Shown here one piece after another: positions 53,656 through 64,000 of a DNA stretch of 64,000 nucleotides. The notes beneath the pieces are model-generated. The model saw only the letters and a program-made list of their open reading frames with translations, ran no database searches and was not told the DNA's origin. Each line of letters starts with the position of its first letter. Positions within the stretch are counted from its first letter, which is position 1. The translations under genes and the position numbers were made by a program. The stretch lies in the NCBI GenBank assembly GCA_949361645.1, contig OX442417.1, positions 3,663,026-3,727,025 of the forward strand, given 5' to 3'. Origin of the DNA: Spongilla lacustris (lineage: Eukaryota > Porifera > Demospongiae > Spongillida > Spongillidae).

Positions 53656-56600
53656 ATGGCTCGACGGGGGAACCCTCCCGCTTCTAAGGAAGAAGTGGAC
53701 AGCTGGTTCGATAAAGACGGGAGGCTAGTTAAAGAAGCCAAGATGCGACAGACACTCTTCGAAGGTATTTGTTGACTGCCACTGAACAGCGCATGGCTAG
53801 CTAAGCTAAGCAATGTTGTTCGCTCCTCCAGTTGGTGTAGACTCCACTTGCCGCCGGCGAATTTGGAAGTTCTTGTACGGAATCTACCCACCGCACTCCA
53901 CGTACTTGTAAGGGGAACCCTTGAATTAAAGGCTACTATAGAGAGCGCGTTGTGACCATGACGTGTCTAAATACTAGTACGAAGTGTTAGTCATTCCATA
54001 TTCGTGCACGCTGATACTCACAATGCACACATGACACACGTACTTGTAGGCACAGTGCACATTGGCGCAATTTCATACGGCACACGAGTGCAAGCAATGT
54101 CAGTGCACACACAGCACTGTGTATATGGCACAAAAGTGCACACAGCACACACCACACTGCCTGTGCCTGCTCTTGGGAGAGGCTTTACATACGTATTTAC
54201 TTGTATGCTTTTAAAATATAGGGCGCTCTAAATCATTCTTTTTAAAAACCTGTGTACAATATATAACAGTAGACTAGGTACCACTAGGTATGGCAACCCA
54301 TAATCATGCTGTAGTACCAATTAATTTTTTTTTTTTTTTTTTTTGGGGGGGGGGGGGGGGGGAGGGTGTGTGTGTTTGTCAATTGCCACTCATCGACATG
54401 CCCAGTAACATGCATGGAGGTACGAGGTTCTGGGAGCATGTGTTGCCTATAGAAGCAGCTGTTCAGAATGTACAGTGTATGTGAGTGCGTGTACAGTGTA
54501 TGTATGTATATTATGTGTACACACATGTGCACATACATGTATGTATGTATGTACCTTAGTATATACATGTGCATGTATATATATATATATTGGTGTGCTC
54601 TGTATGTACGTATATATTGGTGTGCTCTATATAGGGAACAGAGGACACACGACTTGGAACATCGGGCGCGCTACCAGGCCCTTCGGGAGCGCTGGGAGGT
54701 ACTGGACAGGGTGGTGGGAGGTGCCCAGGACACTGAGAGTGGGTCGGAGCAGCTGTCCTTCTACCTGGAGCTGAGTGATGATGAGGACAGCGACCCACAT
54801 ACCACCCAGCGCCACGGGCAACTGAAGAAGAGCTCCAAGGTGCTGGGAGGGTGGGCGTTATTTGGAAGTGTGCAGTTATAATGTATGAGGGTCATGTGTG
54901 TGGTGTGTAATGTGTGGTGTGATGGAGTGGTGTGGTGTGATGTGTGGTGTGATGTGTGGTGTGATGTGTGGTGTGATGTGTGGTGTGATGTATGGTGTGA
55001 TGTGGGATGGTCATGTGATGGTCATGTGAGATGTCTACTGGGAGAGGATCCATGTACATGTGTGCATGTTGCATAATAAATAGTAAACTTTATATAACCA
55101 ATAATAAACACATCTGCTGTTTGGGTGTTACTAGAATGACTTAGGTAATGGTGCGTGTATCATGTGTGATAATGTGATTTCATCTCACCATACATGTGGT
55201 GCGTGTACATGTATGAGCTTGTCGGAAGGCATCATCTAAATGTACATGTGTGTGTGTGTTTACACCGTGCAGGTGTGTGTGTGTGTGCAGGTGTGCATGT
55301 GTGCATGTGTCTGTGTGCAGGTGTGTGTGTTGTGTGTGTGTGCAGTGGCCCGGTATAAAGACAGCTGCAAATTAGGGGCACACCAGGGGGTGGGTAGGGG
55401 GCCTGGGTAGGGGGCCTGGGTAGGGGGTCTGGGTAGGGGGTCTGGGTAGGGGCCGGGAGCGGTAAATCCCTGGCAGTGAAGCTCTTACTACTTGACCTAC
55501 ATGTGTACATGTGTTGTGTGCAGATGAAGGTTGGGCCTGGGGGGGGGGGGCAGATCTGAAGTGGGGGGGAGGTAAAGTAATTGGAGAGGGATCCGCCCAC
55601 CCCCTCCCCAGCAAATCTGATGGGTGTGGGTGGGGGGAGGAGGAGCTGTACATGTATGTCCTCCCAGCTGCTCTGAAACGTACTTTGTAAGCATCGCATA
55701 ATTGCATTAGTAGCATATTGAATAGGAAACTTAATTAACACATCTGTTGTTTGGGTGCTAGTAATGTGTGGTCAGTGCATTAACAAAAGTCATGAAATTA
55801 ATCACATTTTGCAGGGAGGGGGGTGCTCCTGTGGTAACACTTGAGCAGGGATGCTGTGGTGTGTGGTATGTGCAGGTGGAGGATCATAGTGTGATGGTGT
55901 GGTGTGTGCAGGGGGAGGATCATAGTGTGTGGTGGTGTGGTGTGTGCAGGTGGAGGAAGGTAGCACTCAGGGGTGCTGTGATGTAAGGAGAGGGAGCATA
56001 GGGGACCTGATGGACCAGGATGCCATGATGGTGCTGGCCATACTGGAGCCTTCCTGCAAGGTGTTTGCCAACAAGGAGAAGTTTGACATTGAGCGAGGTT
56101 ACCCAAAGGCCAAGAGGGTCATCCTACGAGATGTGCACAGGACAGATAGGAGCACCCACTACTTCAGGTAAGTGTGGGGAGTGTGGGGAGTGTATGTGTG
56201 TGTGTATGTGTGTATGTGTGTGTATGTACATGTGTATGTATGTATGTACATATGTATGTATGTATGTATGTGTGTGCATGTGTGTACATGTATGTGTGTA
56301 TGTATGTATGTATGTGTGTGTATGTGTGTGTATGTGTGTGCATGTGTGTATGTATATGTATGTATGTACATGTACATGTACATGTATATGGGCAACATTT
56401 TATAACTTCAACAGTCACAAGAGGAACCTGCGGAAGGTGTACAGAATTCTCCTGGTCTATGCCCTCTTTCACCCTGGTGAGCTGGGGAGGAGGGTAACAC
56501 TTTCACGCACAAGCACACCTGTTGTGTCCCGCTGGGAACTATTACTTTACACTCCACCCTCCCCTCCCTCATCCCTCCCCTTCCTCCCTCCCCTCCCTCC

Positions 56601-58109
56601 TCCCTCCCTCCTCCCTCCTCCCTCCCTCCCTCCCTCCCCTCCCTCCTCCCTCCCTCCCCTCCCTCCTCCCTCCCTCCATCCCCTCCCTCCTCCCTCCCTC
56701 CCTCCTTCCCCTCCCTCCTCCCTCCTCCCTCCCCTCCCTCCTCCCTCCTCCTTATCTACCTCCCCTCCCCCATCCACTTTCTCTCTCAAGATATTGGGTA
56801 CGCCCAAGGGATGAACGACATCTTGGTACAGTTCCTGCTGGTGACTCACTCTGAGGTGGATTCCTACTGGATGTTTGCCCAGTACATGGAGGAGAAGAGG
56901 AAGGACTTCATGGAGGCAACCATGCTAAGGAAGATAGGTCAGCTGTAGGTGCCATGCATGCGTTACATGTGTATCTGTCTGTTGTGTGTGTACGCATACA
57001 CATGTATGCATGAAGGATTTAGTGTATACATCTACACCGTACATGGTGTATGTGGTGTACTACATGTATACATGTACACCGTACATGGTGTATGTGGTGT
57101 ACTACATGTATACATGTACACCGTACATGGTGTATGTGGTGTACTACATGTATACATGTACATGTATGTATATGTGCAGACTTATATGTGTACATGCACA
57201 TGCATTGTACTGGTAGCGAGGAATTCATATTACATGTACATGTACAATTATGCATCCAGCCCATGATTGGTAGGGGTGTGGGGGGGGGGGGGGGGGGGGT
57301 GGTTGGTCTCTAATTACTGTTATGAATGTGAACTTTGTATGCATGTATACATGATTGACCGTCACAATATGTGTGTGTGTGTGTGTACGCCTTATTAGAG
57401 TATGTGTACAGTATGTGTACGGTGTGCTCTCTTCCATGTAGAGTATGTGAAGAGCTTGTTGGAAGAGGTGGACAGTGATATGTTCAAGTTTTTCAAAGCC
57501 TCCGAGTGTCAAGACTTCCTCTTCTGCCACAGGTCTGCTCCTTCATTCTGTGCATGCATGCCCTAGGAATAATCATGATGCATGACCTGGGCACATGACC
57601 TGGGCACATGACCTGGGCACATGACCAGGGCACATGACCAGGGCACATGACCTGGGCACATGACCGGGGCACATGACCTGGGCACATGACCTGGGCACAT
57701 GACCTGGGCACATGACCTGGGCACATGACCAGGGCACATGACCAGGGCACATGACCAGGGCACATGACCGGGGCACATGACCGGGGCACATGACCTGGGC
57801 ACATGACCAGGGCACATGACCAGGGCACATGACCAGGGCACATGACCAGGGCACATGACCTTGGCACATGACCGGGGCACATGACCTGGGCACATGACCT
57901 GGGCACATGACCTGGGCACATGACCAGGGCACATGACCAGGGCACATGACCAGGGCACATGACCTGGGCACATGACCGGGGCACATGACCAGGGCACATG
58001 ACCAGGGCACATGACCAGGGCACATGACCTGGGCACATGACCTGGGCACATGACCTGGGCACATGACCTGGGCACATGTCTACCTGGGCCAGTGGTGTTA
58101 TCGATGGCC

Positions 58110-58172
<63 letters not shown>

Positions 58173-60304
58173 TGTGTGTGTGTATGTGTGTGTGTGTGTG
58201 TATGTGTGTGTGTGTGTGTGTGTATGTGTGTGTGTGTGTGTGTGTGTAAACCTTTAAAGCATTGTTCTGCACAAACAGGTTTTGGTGTGAGTGGAAGAGA
58301 AAGTGGATATATTACATGGGCACTAATCCACAATGTCCATGTGTGGGGGGTAGTAACTAATTAATACATGTACATATATAATCATATCTACAGCCTTACA
58401 TGTACATGCAATACAAAATCCGACACTGCACTTGGCAACTTTTTTGAAGTTACACGTGTGTGTACATGTAAGCTCAAAGTGCAAGGACATAAATAAGCTC
58501 TACATGTATGGGATGGTGAAAGGCCAAAAGCAAAGTGTGCAAAGTTGGACTTCATATTGCACGTACAATGTACATGTAAGGGTATACATGCATGTCAATA
58601 GCTGGTGTGCACGACCTTATCCCACCACCATGAACATGCACCTACATGTACATATATGTCACTGGGACGAGGACTAATTCAGGTGCAAGTGAACTGCTCC
58701 ATGGTTTCCGGGTGGTGGCTTATTTAACAAACGCCTACTGTACATGTTTAGCCTACGTGTAGGAATTCTATGGTCAATGGCATTTAAAACTTTGAACTCA
58801 AATAATATAACACTTAAGTATAGGGCTTCGTTTTTAATTCGCTTTGGAGCGCATTCTACCATCGGCTCTTTAGTTAGCCTACATGTAGGTTAGCGTAGAC
58901 GACAATCTATCGTTAAGGGGAAAAAATTTTTTTTGAATTTTATGTGGACAATTATTGTTGGGATGTGTGCCGGACAGGACATGTGTTTGCATGTTTTTTT
59001 ATTTAAAAATGGCTGGTCACTCTTAAATTCTTATTTTTAAAAGAAGAGTATTCAGCTCCCTGCCCACACACGTGTGTATACTGTACATCACACCTGCCCC
59101 TCCTCCTGTGCTGCACCAGGTGGCTGTTGCTAGACTTCAAGAGGGAGCTGCAGCTGGAAGACAGCACTCGTTTGTTTGAAATTCTCGGTTCCCATTATTT
59201 GGAACTGAACTCGGACAAGGCCATGGTGGAGACTGACAAGGCAATGAGCAAATTATTTGAGGACGACCGTAAGCTGATTATTGGGTGGGAGATGTGGTGT
59301 CCACACTGTGATGGGCCCCTCCCCCCTCTTCCCCTGCAGAGGGAGGGTCAAGGGCCGGAGGTGTGTCGGTCAACCTCAACTTTACCTTCAGCATCTTTGT
59401 GTGTGTCTCCATCCTGCTCCTCCATAAGGACAAGGTGTGCTGTGCCGACGATGCAGCCAGCATATATGGTGCTCTCAACAGGTTAGCTGGGTACTGTAGG
59501 GAGGGAGGGGGGGGGTAGAGTGGGGGAGGGGGGAGGGTAGAATGGGGGAGGAAAGATTGTAAGGGGGTGGGGGTGCATACATGTAATATGAATAGTAGAG
59601 TGGGCAATAAATAAAGCTAATGCTGTGGCAATACTGAGGGCTGTTGTGATGCCAATCTCTCTTGTCACTGCCCGGCCAGGGTCAGTTAGATTTTTTTGAT
59701 GCACTGCACTGTGTAAAAAAAAAAAAAGGTTAAGGGTTAATTTCCAAAATAATGACTTCCTCACCACCCCTAATGGATGTGTGTGTACGAGGTGTTTGAT
59801 GTGAAGGATTGTACACGTATAGCTAGTATGAAACTTATTACAATCTTTGATTGACTAATTTTTTGCCTTGCAAGGATTTGTTGTTAACCTTTCAGTTCAT
59901 GTTGGCCTTATTGCTAGAGGGATGTGGGCTGTTCACTTGGATATTTGGGCCAAGCCTTAACATGTACAGCTTTTAATTATACCACTCCAGGTACATTGCT
60001 ATAGTTAGGCAATAGCAGTGAATATATTAAAACCTATCAATTCACCTACATGTAATGATTGCCAAGAGGTATGCTATAGGAGTACCATTTTGCTATTGTA
60101 CCATTGTACTATTGTACATGTATTTAATGTTATGTTCCTCTAGCAACTGTGCAGTGACACGTTTGTATGCTTCTTAATTATTTAATTTTGCACAGTCTTG
60201 CAATGCACCTGGACCTGAATGCAGTGTTGACCAAAGCAGAGGACCTGTTTTACAAGTACTGCTCCATGTGTGTTGACAGAAGCTATCTGGAAGTGAACTG
60301 CTAG
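53656..60304 (+). CDS. TBC-domain Rab GTPase-activating protein, paralog C (10 exons, 435 aa)
   Basis: Exons: 53656-53764, 53832-53907, 54635-54839, 55950-56167, 56415-56476, 56791-56937, 57442-57532, 59120-59268, 59340-59481, 60196-60304. Positions and phases match A and B, except that the exon equivalent to their exon 8 is split by an extra 71-nt GT-AG intron. It starts [20 protein letters not shown]; exon 2 encodes [18 protein letters not shown]. The linker exon 4 is the shortest (218 nt). Catalytic motifs are ILRDVHR (188-194) and YAQG (227-230); [14 protein letters not shown] and [10 protein letters not shown] follow; the tail is [18 protein letters not shown]. Lacking the long linker, it is close to a minimal TBC protein. 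An active RabGAP is expected; no specific Rab can be assigned. Minisatellites fill introns 3, 4, 5, 6 and 7. Confidence 0.87.
54895..55005. repeat. 14-bp repeat TGTGGTGTGATGTG (gene C intron 3)
   Basis: About seven units of GTGTGGTGTGATGT with slight variation. Confidence 0.85.
55262..55345. repeat. GT/GCAGGTGTG-rich repeat (gene C intron 3)
   Basis: GTGTGTGTGCAGGTGTGCATG type units. Confidence 0.75.
55355..55475. repeat. intronic repeat shared with gene B intron 2
   Basis: AAATTAGGGGCA...GGGGGTG...GGGAGCGGTAAA is also found at 39263-39312. Here it contains an internal 15-17-bp expansion GGGTAGGGGGCCTGG. Confidence 0.65.
55866..55949. repeat. triplicated acceptor-containing repeat before gene C exon 4
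   Basis: GTGTGCAGGTGGAGGATCAT units repeat three times; each supplies a TGCAG acceptor, but only the third (exon start 55950) gives an open frame. Confidence 0.75.
56190..56392. repeat. (GTAT)n/(GT)n array (gene C intron 4)
   Basis: About 200 bp of mixed GTGTAT, GTATGTAT and ACATGT units starting soon after the exon 4 donor. Confidence 0.92.
56540..56788. repeat. polypyrimidine CCCTCCCTCCTCCCT array (gene C intron 5)
   Basis: About 230 bp of C/T running to the acceptor CTCTCAAG of exon 6; equivalent in position to the tract in gene A intron 5. Confidence 0.92.
57033..57160. repeat. 42-bp tandem repeat, 3 units (gene C intron 6)
   Basis: Units TACACCGTACATGGTGTATG plus TGGTGTACTACATGTATACATG, nearly identical. 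Confidence 0.92.
57585..58078. repeat. 13-bp minisatellite GCACATGACCNGG, about 38 units (gene C intron 7)
   Basis: The unit GCACATGACC is followed by TGG, AGG or GGG; these three variants alternate in runs. Each unit contains the E-box-like CACATG. It starts about 50 bp after exon 7. Confidence 0.95.
58108..58247. repeat. (GT)n with GTAT interruptions (gene C intron 7)
   Basis: About 140 bp of GT, with TATG inserted at regular intervals in the second half. Confidence 0.95.
58260..59119. other. gene C intron 7, distal part
   Basis: Non-repetitive AT-rich DNA with frequent ACATGTAC motifs; no exon recognised between the GT array and exon 8. Confidence 0.5.
59482..60195. other. gene C intron 9
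   Basis: GGGGGAGGGTAGA-type purine repeats at 59498-59570, then ordinary AT-rich intron. No other feature is seen. Confidence 0.5.
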
Positions 60305-60600
60305 AAGTGGTGTGTGTGTTTTTTTTCTTTTTTTTTGTTTTGTTTTGTACATGGTTTTGTGTGTTGTATGTCCAATATCTCCTGTTCAGTAGTCCCTTGC
60401 TTAACGTGGAGAATTTGTAATGTTTCCATTGGTCTCGTACCAGACCCACATGACGTAATGATAATCGCACATCGATAATCGTTACGTCATGTGTACTTAA
60501 CTTGAATGATGAGCCCGCGCACAAGGGTATCATACGTTAAAAACCCTAGTCTCGTACCCACACACAGCAGCGGATGGATTACATCACCGCCACGCGAAAA
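60305..60600. other. 3' flank of gene C
   Basis: T-rich tract (60318-60345) and a short inverted pair GACGTAATGATAATCG / CGATAATCGTTACGTC at 60453-60488. No gene. Confidence 0.5.
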
Positions 60601-61545
60601 TTAGTGAGTTTGAAAAATGGTTTGATCTCAGAAACTACATGGATCGGTCGGATCATGGAAGGAATTAAAGACTCCCGTGTCCGAGCGTTGCCATTTTATT
60701 ACGCAAATGTACGCGTACGTGACACAATGTCTCTGCATGGCCTGAGGTTTTGACAAGACGTTTTTATCGTAGTTCCGATCTTTCATGCAAAGGGTGCAGT
60801 GCATCAGACGCACTTACGTAATCGTTAACTAAGCGGCATACATGTATCGCATAATGAGTCTATGAATTACCGCGAACCAGTGGGTGCAGCGCAACATTGG
60901 AATGCACCTCGTTCCCAGTCCCTGTGGAAGCTAATACGTGTACCGTGAAAACATTTTTATAAATGGTTACGGAGATACGCTGGTTAGGAAGCGCGTACAT
61001 ACATGTGTAGCTAGCTAGCTGATCATCATTATCGTTGGCTCATAATATCATTTTGGTGTATGCATGCAAGGTTATGCGCAGTGTTTTTAACCCTTTGACG
61101 TAACCGGAAGTTGTTACAATAATTACGCTATACGCCAGAGCTGTAAATTGAATTTTATTATTGGAGCGTATCATTCGCGCCTTGGGCCTTTTTGTCTAAA
61201 CGGCGCGTACAATCGAGTTAATCTTCTCCTTGTGAGTCAGAAAGGGGTTCTACTATCCCGATTGTGGTGTTTGAACTCATTCCGTACGATTTTCGTAATG
61301 CTTGGAACGTCGAGTTCATGTCGCTTCAAACGGTCGAGAATTGGCAGCTCTGCTAAGGTAATCAGGACGATTATATTGTCACGGTCGGTCTTGCTCTGAC
61401 TTGTTTTGTGTTCCTGTATGTGTTAGACTTTTAATATTAGCGGTTGACCACTTCAGCCATACTCACTAACATACCAGCTGTTCGAGACGATGCGCATCAA
61501 ATGGAAACGAAGAGAAAGCACATCGCGAAAGGAATAGTAAGTTGT
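60601..61545 (+). pseudogene. possible relic of a fourth TBC paralog (exons 1-3)
   Basis: Three degenerate matches lie in order and orientation after paralog C. At 60606-60630, SEFEKWFD resembles exon 1 EEVESWFD. At 60897-60944, TTGG...CTGTGGAAG (APRSQSLWKLIRVP) resembles exon 2, which begins TTGG...CTGTGGAAG (RRRLWKFLFGVYP). At about 61475-61520, LFETMRIKWKRR resembles exon 3 [11 protein letters not shown]. Stops follow each piece, and no exon 4 or TBC core is found before the window ends. Each match alone is weak; the ordered set is suggestive only. Confidence 0.3.
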
Positions 61546-61639
61546 ATATGAAGTGTTACAAATCGTACGGTTGTTATTTTACCTACCATTGTAATCTATA
61601 GGGTAAAAATAATAGTGAAGTAGGGAAGGTACCTGAGTA

Positions 61640-63510
61640 TGGGTGTGGTGTGAGGAGGGACGATGGGAGTGGTGTTAGTTTGAGCATAGTTGAGATGCAA
61701 GGGGAGAACTTGGTTGTTACGCAAGGGTGGAATATGGTTCTGGCGCACGGGGTGAACATCGTTCTGGTGCAAGGGGGGAATATGGTTGTGATGCAAGGGG
61801 TGAATATGGTTCTGGTGCAAGGGTATGGTTGTGATGCAAGGGGTGAACATGGTTCTGGTGCAAGGGTGAAACATGCTTGTGATGCAAGGGGTGAACATGG
61901 TTCAAGGGGTGAACATGGTTCTCGTGCAAGAGTGGAATATGGTTGTGATGCAAGGGGGGAATATGGTTCTGGTGCAAGGGGTGAACATGGTGCTGGCACA
62001 AGGGGGGAACATGGTTCTGGTGCAAGGGGTAAACATGGTGCTGGTGCAAGGGGTAAACATGGTGCTGGCACAAGGGGTGAACATGGTGCTGGCACAAGGG
62101 GTGAACATGGTTCTCGCGCAAGGGCTGAACATGTTTCTGGTGCAAGGGGGGTATATGATTGTGATGCGAGGGGTGAACATGGTTCTGGCGCAAGGGTGGA
62201 ATATGGTTGTGATGCAAGGGGTGAACATGGATCTGGTGCAAGGGGGGAATATGGTTGTGATGCAAGGGGGAATATGGTTCTGGCGCAAGGGGTGAACATG
62301 GTTCTGGTGCAAGGGGTTCTGGTGCAAGGGTGGAATATGCTTGTGATGCAAAGGGGGAATATGGTTCTGGTGCAAGGGTGGAATATGCTTGTGATGCAAG
62401 GGGTGAACATGGTTCTGGTTCAAGGGGTGAACATGGTGCTGGCACAAGGGGTGAACATGGTGCTGGCACAAGGGGTGAACATGGTGCTGGCACAAGGGGT
62501 GAACATGGTGCTGGCACAAGGGGTGAACATGGTGCTGGCACAAGGGGTGAACATGGTGCTGGCACAAGGGTTAAACATGGTGCTGGCACAAGGGGTGAAC
62601 ATGGTGCTGGCACAAGGGGTGAACATGGTTCTGGTACAAGGGGTGCACATGGTGCTGGCACAAGGGGTAAACATGGTGCTGGCACAAGGGGTGAACATGG
62701 TTCAAGGGGTGAACATGTTTCTGGTGCAAGGGGGGTATATGGTTGTGATGCGAGGGGTGAACATAGTTCTGGCGCAAGGGTGGAATATGGTTGTGATGCA
62801 AGGGGGGAATATGGTTCTGGCACAAGGGGGGAATACGGTTCTGGCGCAAGGGGTGAACATGGTTCTGGTGCAAGGGGGGAATATGCTTGTGATGCAAGGA
62901 GTGAACATGGTTCTGGTGCAAGGGTGGAATATGGTTGTGATGCAAGGGGGGAATATGGTTTAGGTGCAAGGGGTGAACATGGTGCTGGCACAAGGGGTGA
63001 ACATGGTGCTGGCACAAGGGGTGAACATGGTGCTGGCACAAGGGGTGAACATGGTGCTGGCACAAGGGGTGAACATGGTGCTGGCACAAGGGGTGAACAT
63101 GGTGCTGGCACAAGGGGTGAACATGGTGCTGGCACAAGGGGTGAACATGGTGCTGGCACAAGGGGTGAACATGGTGCTGGCACAAGGGGTGAACATGGTG
63201 CTGGCACAAGGGGTAAACATGGTTCTGGCGCAAGGGGTGAACATGGTGCTGGCGCAAGGGGTGAACATGGTGCTGGCACAAGGGGTGAACATGGTGCTGG
63301 CACAAGGGGTAAACATGGTTCTGGCACAAGGGGTGAACATGGTGCTGGCACAAGGGGTGAACATGGTTCTGGTGCAAGGGGTAAACATGTTTCTGGTGCA
63401 AGGGGGGAATATGGTTGTGCAAGGGGGGAATATGGTTTTGGTGCAAGGGGTGAACATGGTGCTGGCACAAGGGTTGAACATGGTGCTGGCACAAAGGGTA
63501 AACATGGTGT
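61640..63510. repeat. 24-bp minisatellite, about 78 units
   Basis: The core unit is GGTGAACATGGTGCTGGCAC plus AAGG (24 bp), with a second class GGGAATATGGTTGTGATGCA plus AGG and variants GGTTCTGGTGC. Because 24 is divisible by three and the units lack stops, frames of several hundred codons are open on both strands (for example 61717-63561 minus, 62330-63580 plus). The predicted peptides are eight-residue repeats (GEHGAGTR, VNMVLAQG, PCSPLVPA). I regard it as non-coding. Confidence 0.93.
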
Positions 63511-64000
63511 TCGGGTACCCAGACTACTATTGGAACTGTATGGGAGATTAACTAATGCCACAGAGCTCTGTCTTGTTTAGGTGCCACCTATGCAATGGCT
63601 GCATAACTTGTAGTCATCATTCTGGGTGTTGAATGAGCCTTATATATATATACATATAGTTCCTGTTATTAAAAAAAAATGAAAAAATACACTTAGCATT
63701 AAAAATTATGAGATAATACTATCATCAATAGGTTGAGCAATCCAAATAGTTACCATCATGATGAAGACCTGTAGTTTCTGTTTATTCTGTTCATTGATAT
63801 GACATTTTGATGCAAATTCTTCATCACATCTACCTTTAAAACTAAAAATAAATGGTTCATGAAAAAATGGTTACTGAAAACTCAGTGCAATTAACTGTTG
63901 TGGATGGTTTGGGTTGCATATAAATAGAGGCTGCAGCTTCCGTATGGTAATATTGTCTGGGAATGAGACTGTGTGTGCATGTGTGTGCATGTGTGTACAT
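63511..64000. other. right end of the window
   Basis: A plausible 3' splice site lies at 63580 (TTAACTAATG branch-like site, then CTCTGTCTTGTTTAG). The DNA after it is AT-rich with no recognised domain. A TATATATATACATATA stretch lies near 63640; the window ends in GT repeats. Confidence 0.4.

Noticed and set aside
57493..58333. Minus-strand ORFs of about 256-259 codons rich in CPGHVPRS repeats
   Set aside because: Antisense reading of the 13-bp minisatellite and GT array in gene C intron 7.
61650..63580. Long ORFs on both strands (up to 614 codons)
   Set aside because: All are translations of a 24-bp tandem repeat; there is no unique coding sequence, domain or start context.

Overview
This is eukaryotic DNA, most likely from a sponge or another early-branching animal. 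The genes are split by GT-AG introns, intergenic and intronic DNA is packed with micro- and minisatellites, and the mobile elements are animal types (LINE, Ty3/gypsy, hAT, MITE/foldback). The one large single-exon gene is a beta-helix ectodomain joined to a multi-pass membrane region, a family I associate with sponges and cnidarians. The species assignment is an inference. I see no rRNA, tRNA, CRISPR or prokaryotic operon.

Region 1 (1-15.4 kb) holds an intact gene (11113-14784) for a 1223-residue secreted/membrane protein. A decayed copy of its membrane half lies at about 595-1657. Around them are LINE remnants (519-590, 4230-4705 minus, 15060-15374), a MITE (4876-5244) and a small TIR element with a 6-bp target duplication (7439-8756).

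Region 2 (15.5-30.1 kb) is a nest of transposons. A minus-strand LINE relic is split by a hAT element (15850-27764). The hAT is itself split by a long-TIR element (about 15888-24974), which carries a young Ty3/gypsy element (19820-24108; 111-bp LTRs, 5-bp target duplication GATAC). A second, non-autonomous hAT lies at 28518-29369. A duplicated block of about 330 bp (28085-28435 and 29748-30072) ends just upstream of the first TBC gene.

Region 3 (30.2-60.3 kb) is the main genic content: three complete tandem paralogs encoding TBC-domain Rab GTPase-activating proteins, A (30193-38276, 527 aa), B (38419-51653, 678 aa) and C (53656-60304, 435 aa). I assembled them exon by exon from splice sites, phases and mutual similarity. 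All share the same intron positions and phases, and all keep the catalytic IxxDxxR arginine finger and YxQG glutamine finger. They differ mainly in exon 4, a low-complexity linker of 587, 977 or 218 nt, which in B contains a 30-bp in-frame coding minisatellite. A and B are only 142 bp apart; a LINE lies between B and C. Exon-1-, exon-2- and exon-3-like relics after C (60.6-61.5 kb) suggest a decayed fourth copy.

The introns of these genes are full of tandem repeats: a two-length 20/30-bp minisatellite, a 13-bp GCACATGACC-type minisatellite, long (GT)n/(CA)n runs beside exons, and a 677-bp near-perfect foldback element. Region 4 (61.6-63.5 kb) is a 24-bp minisatellite with long open frames on both strands that I regard as non-coding.
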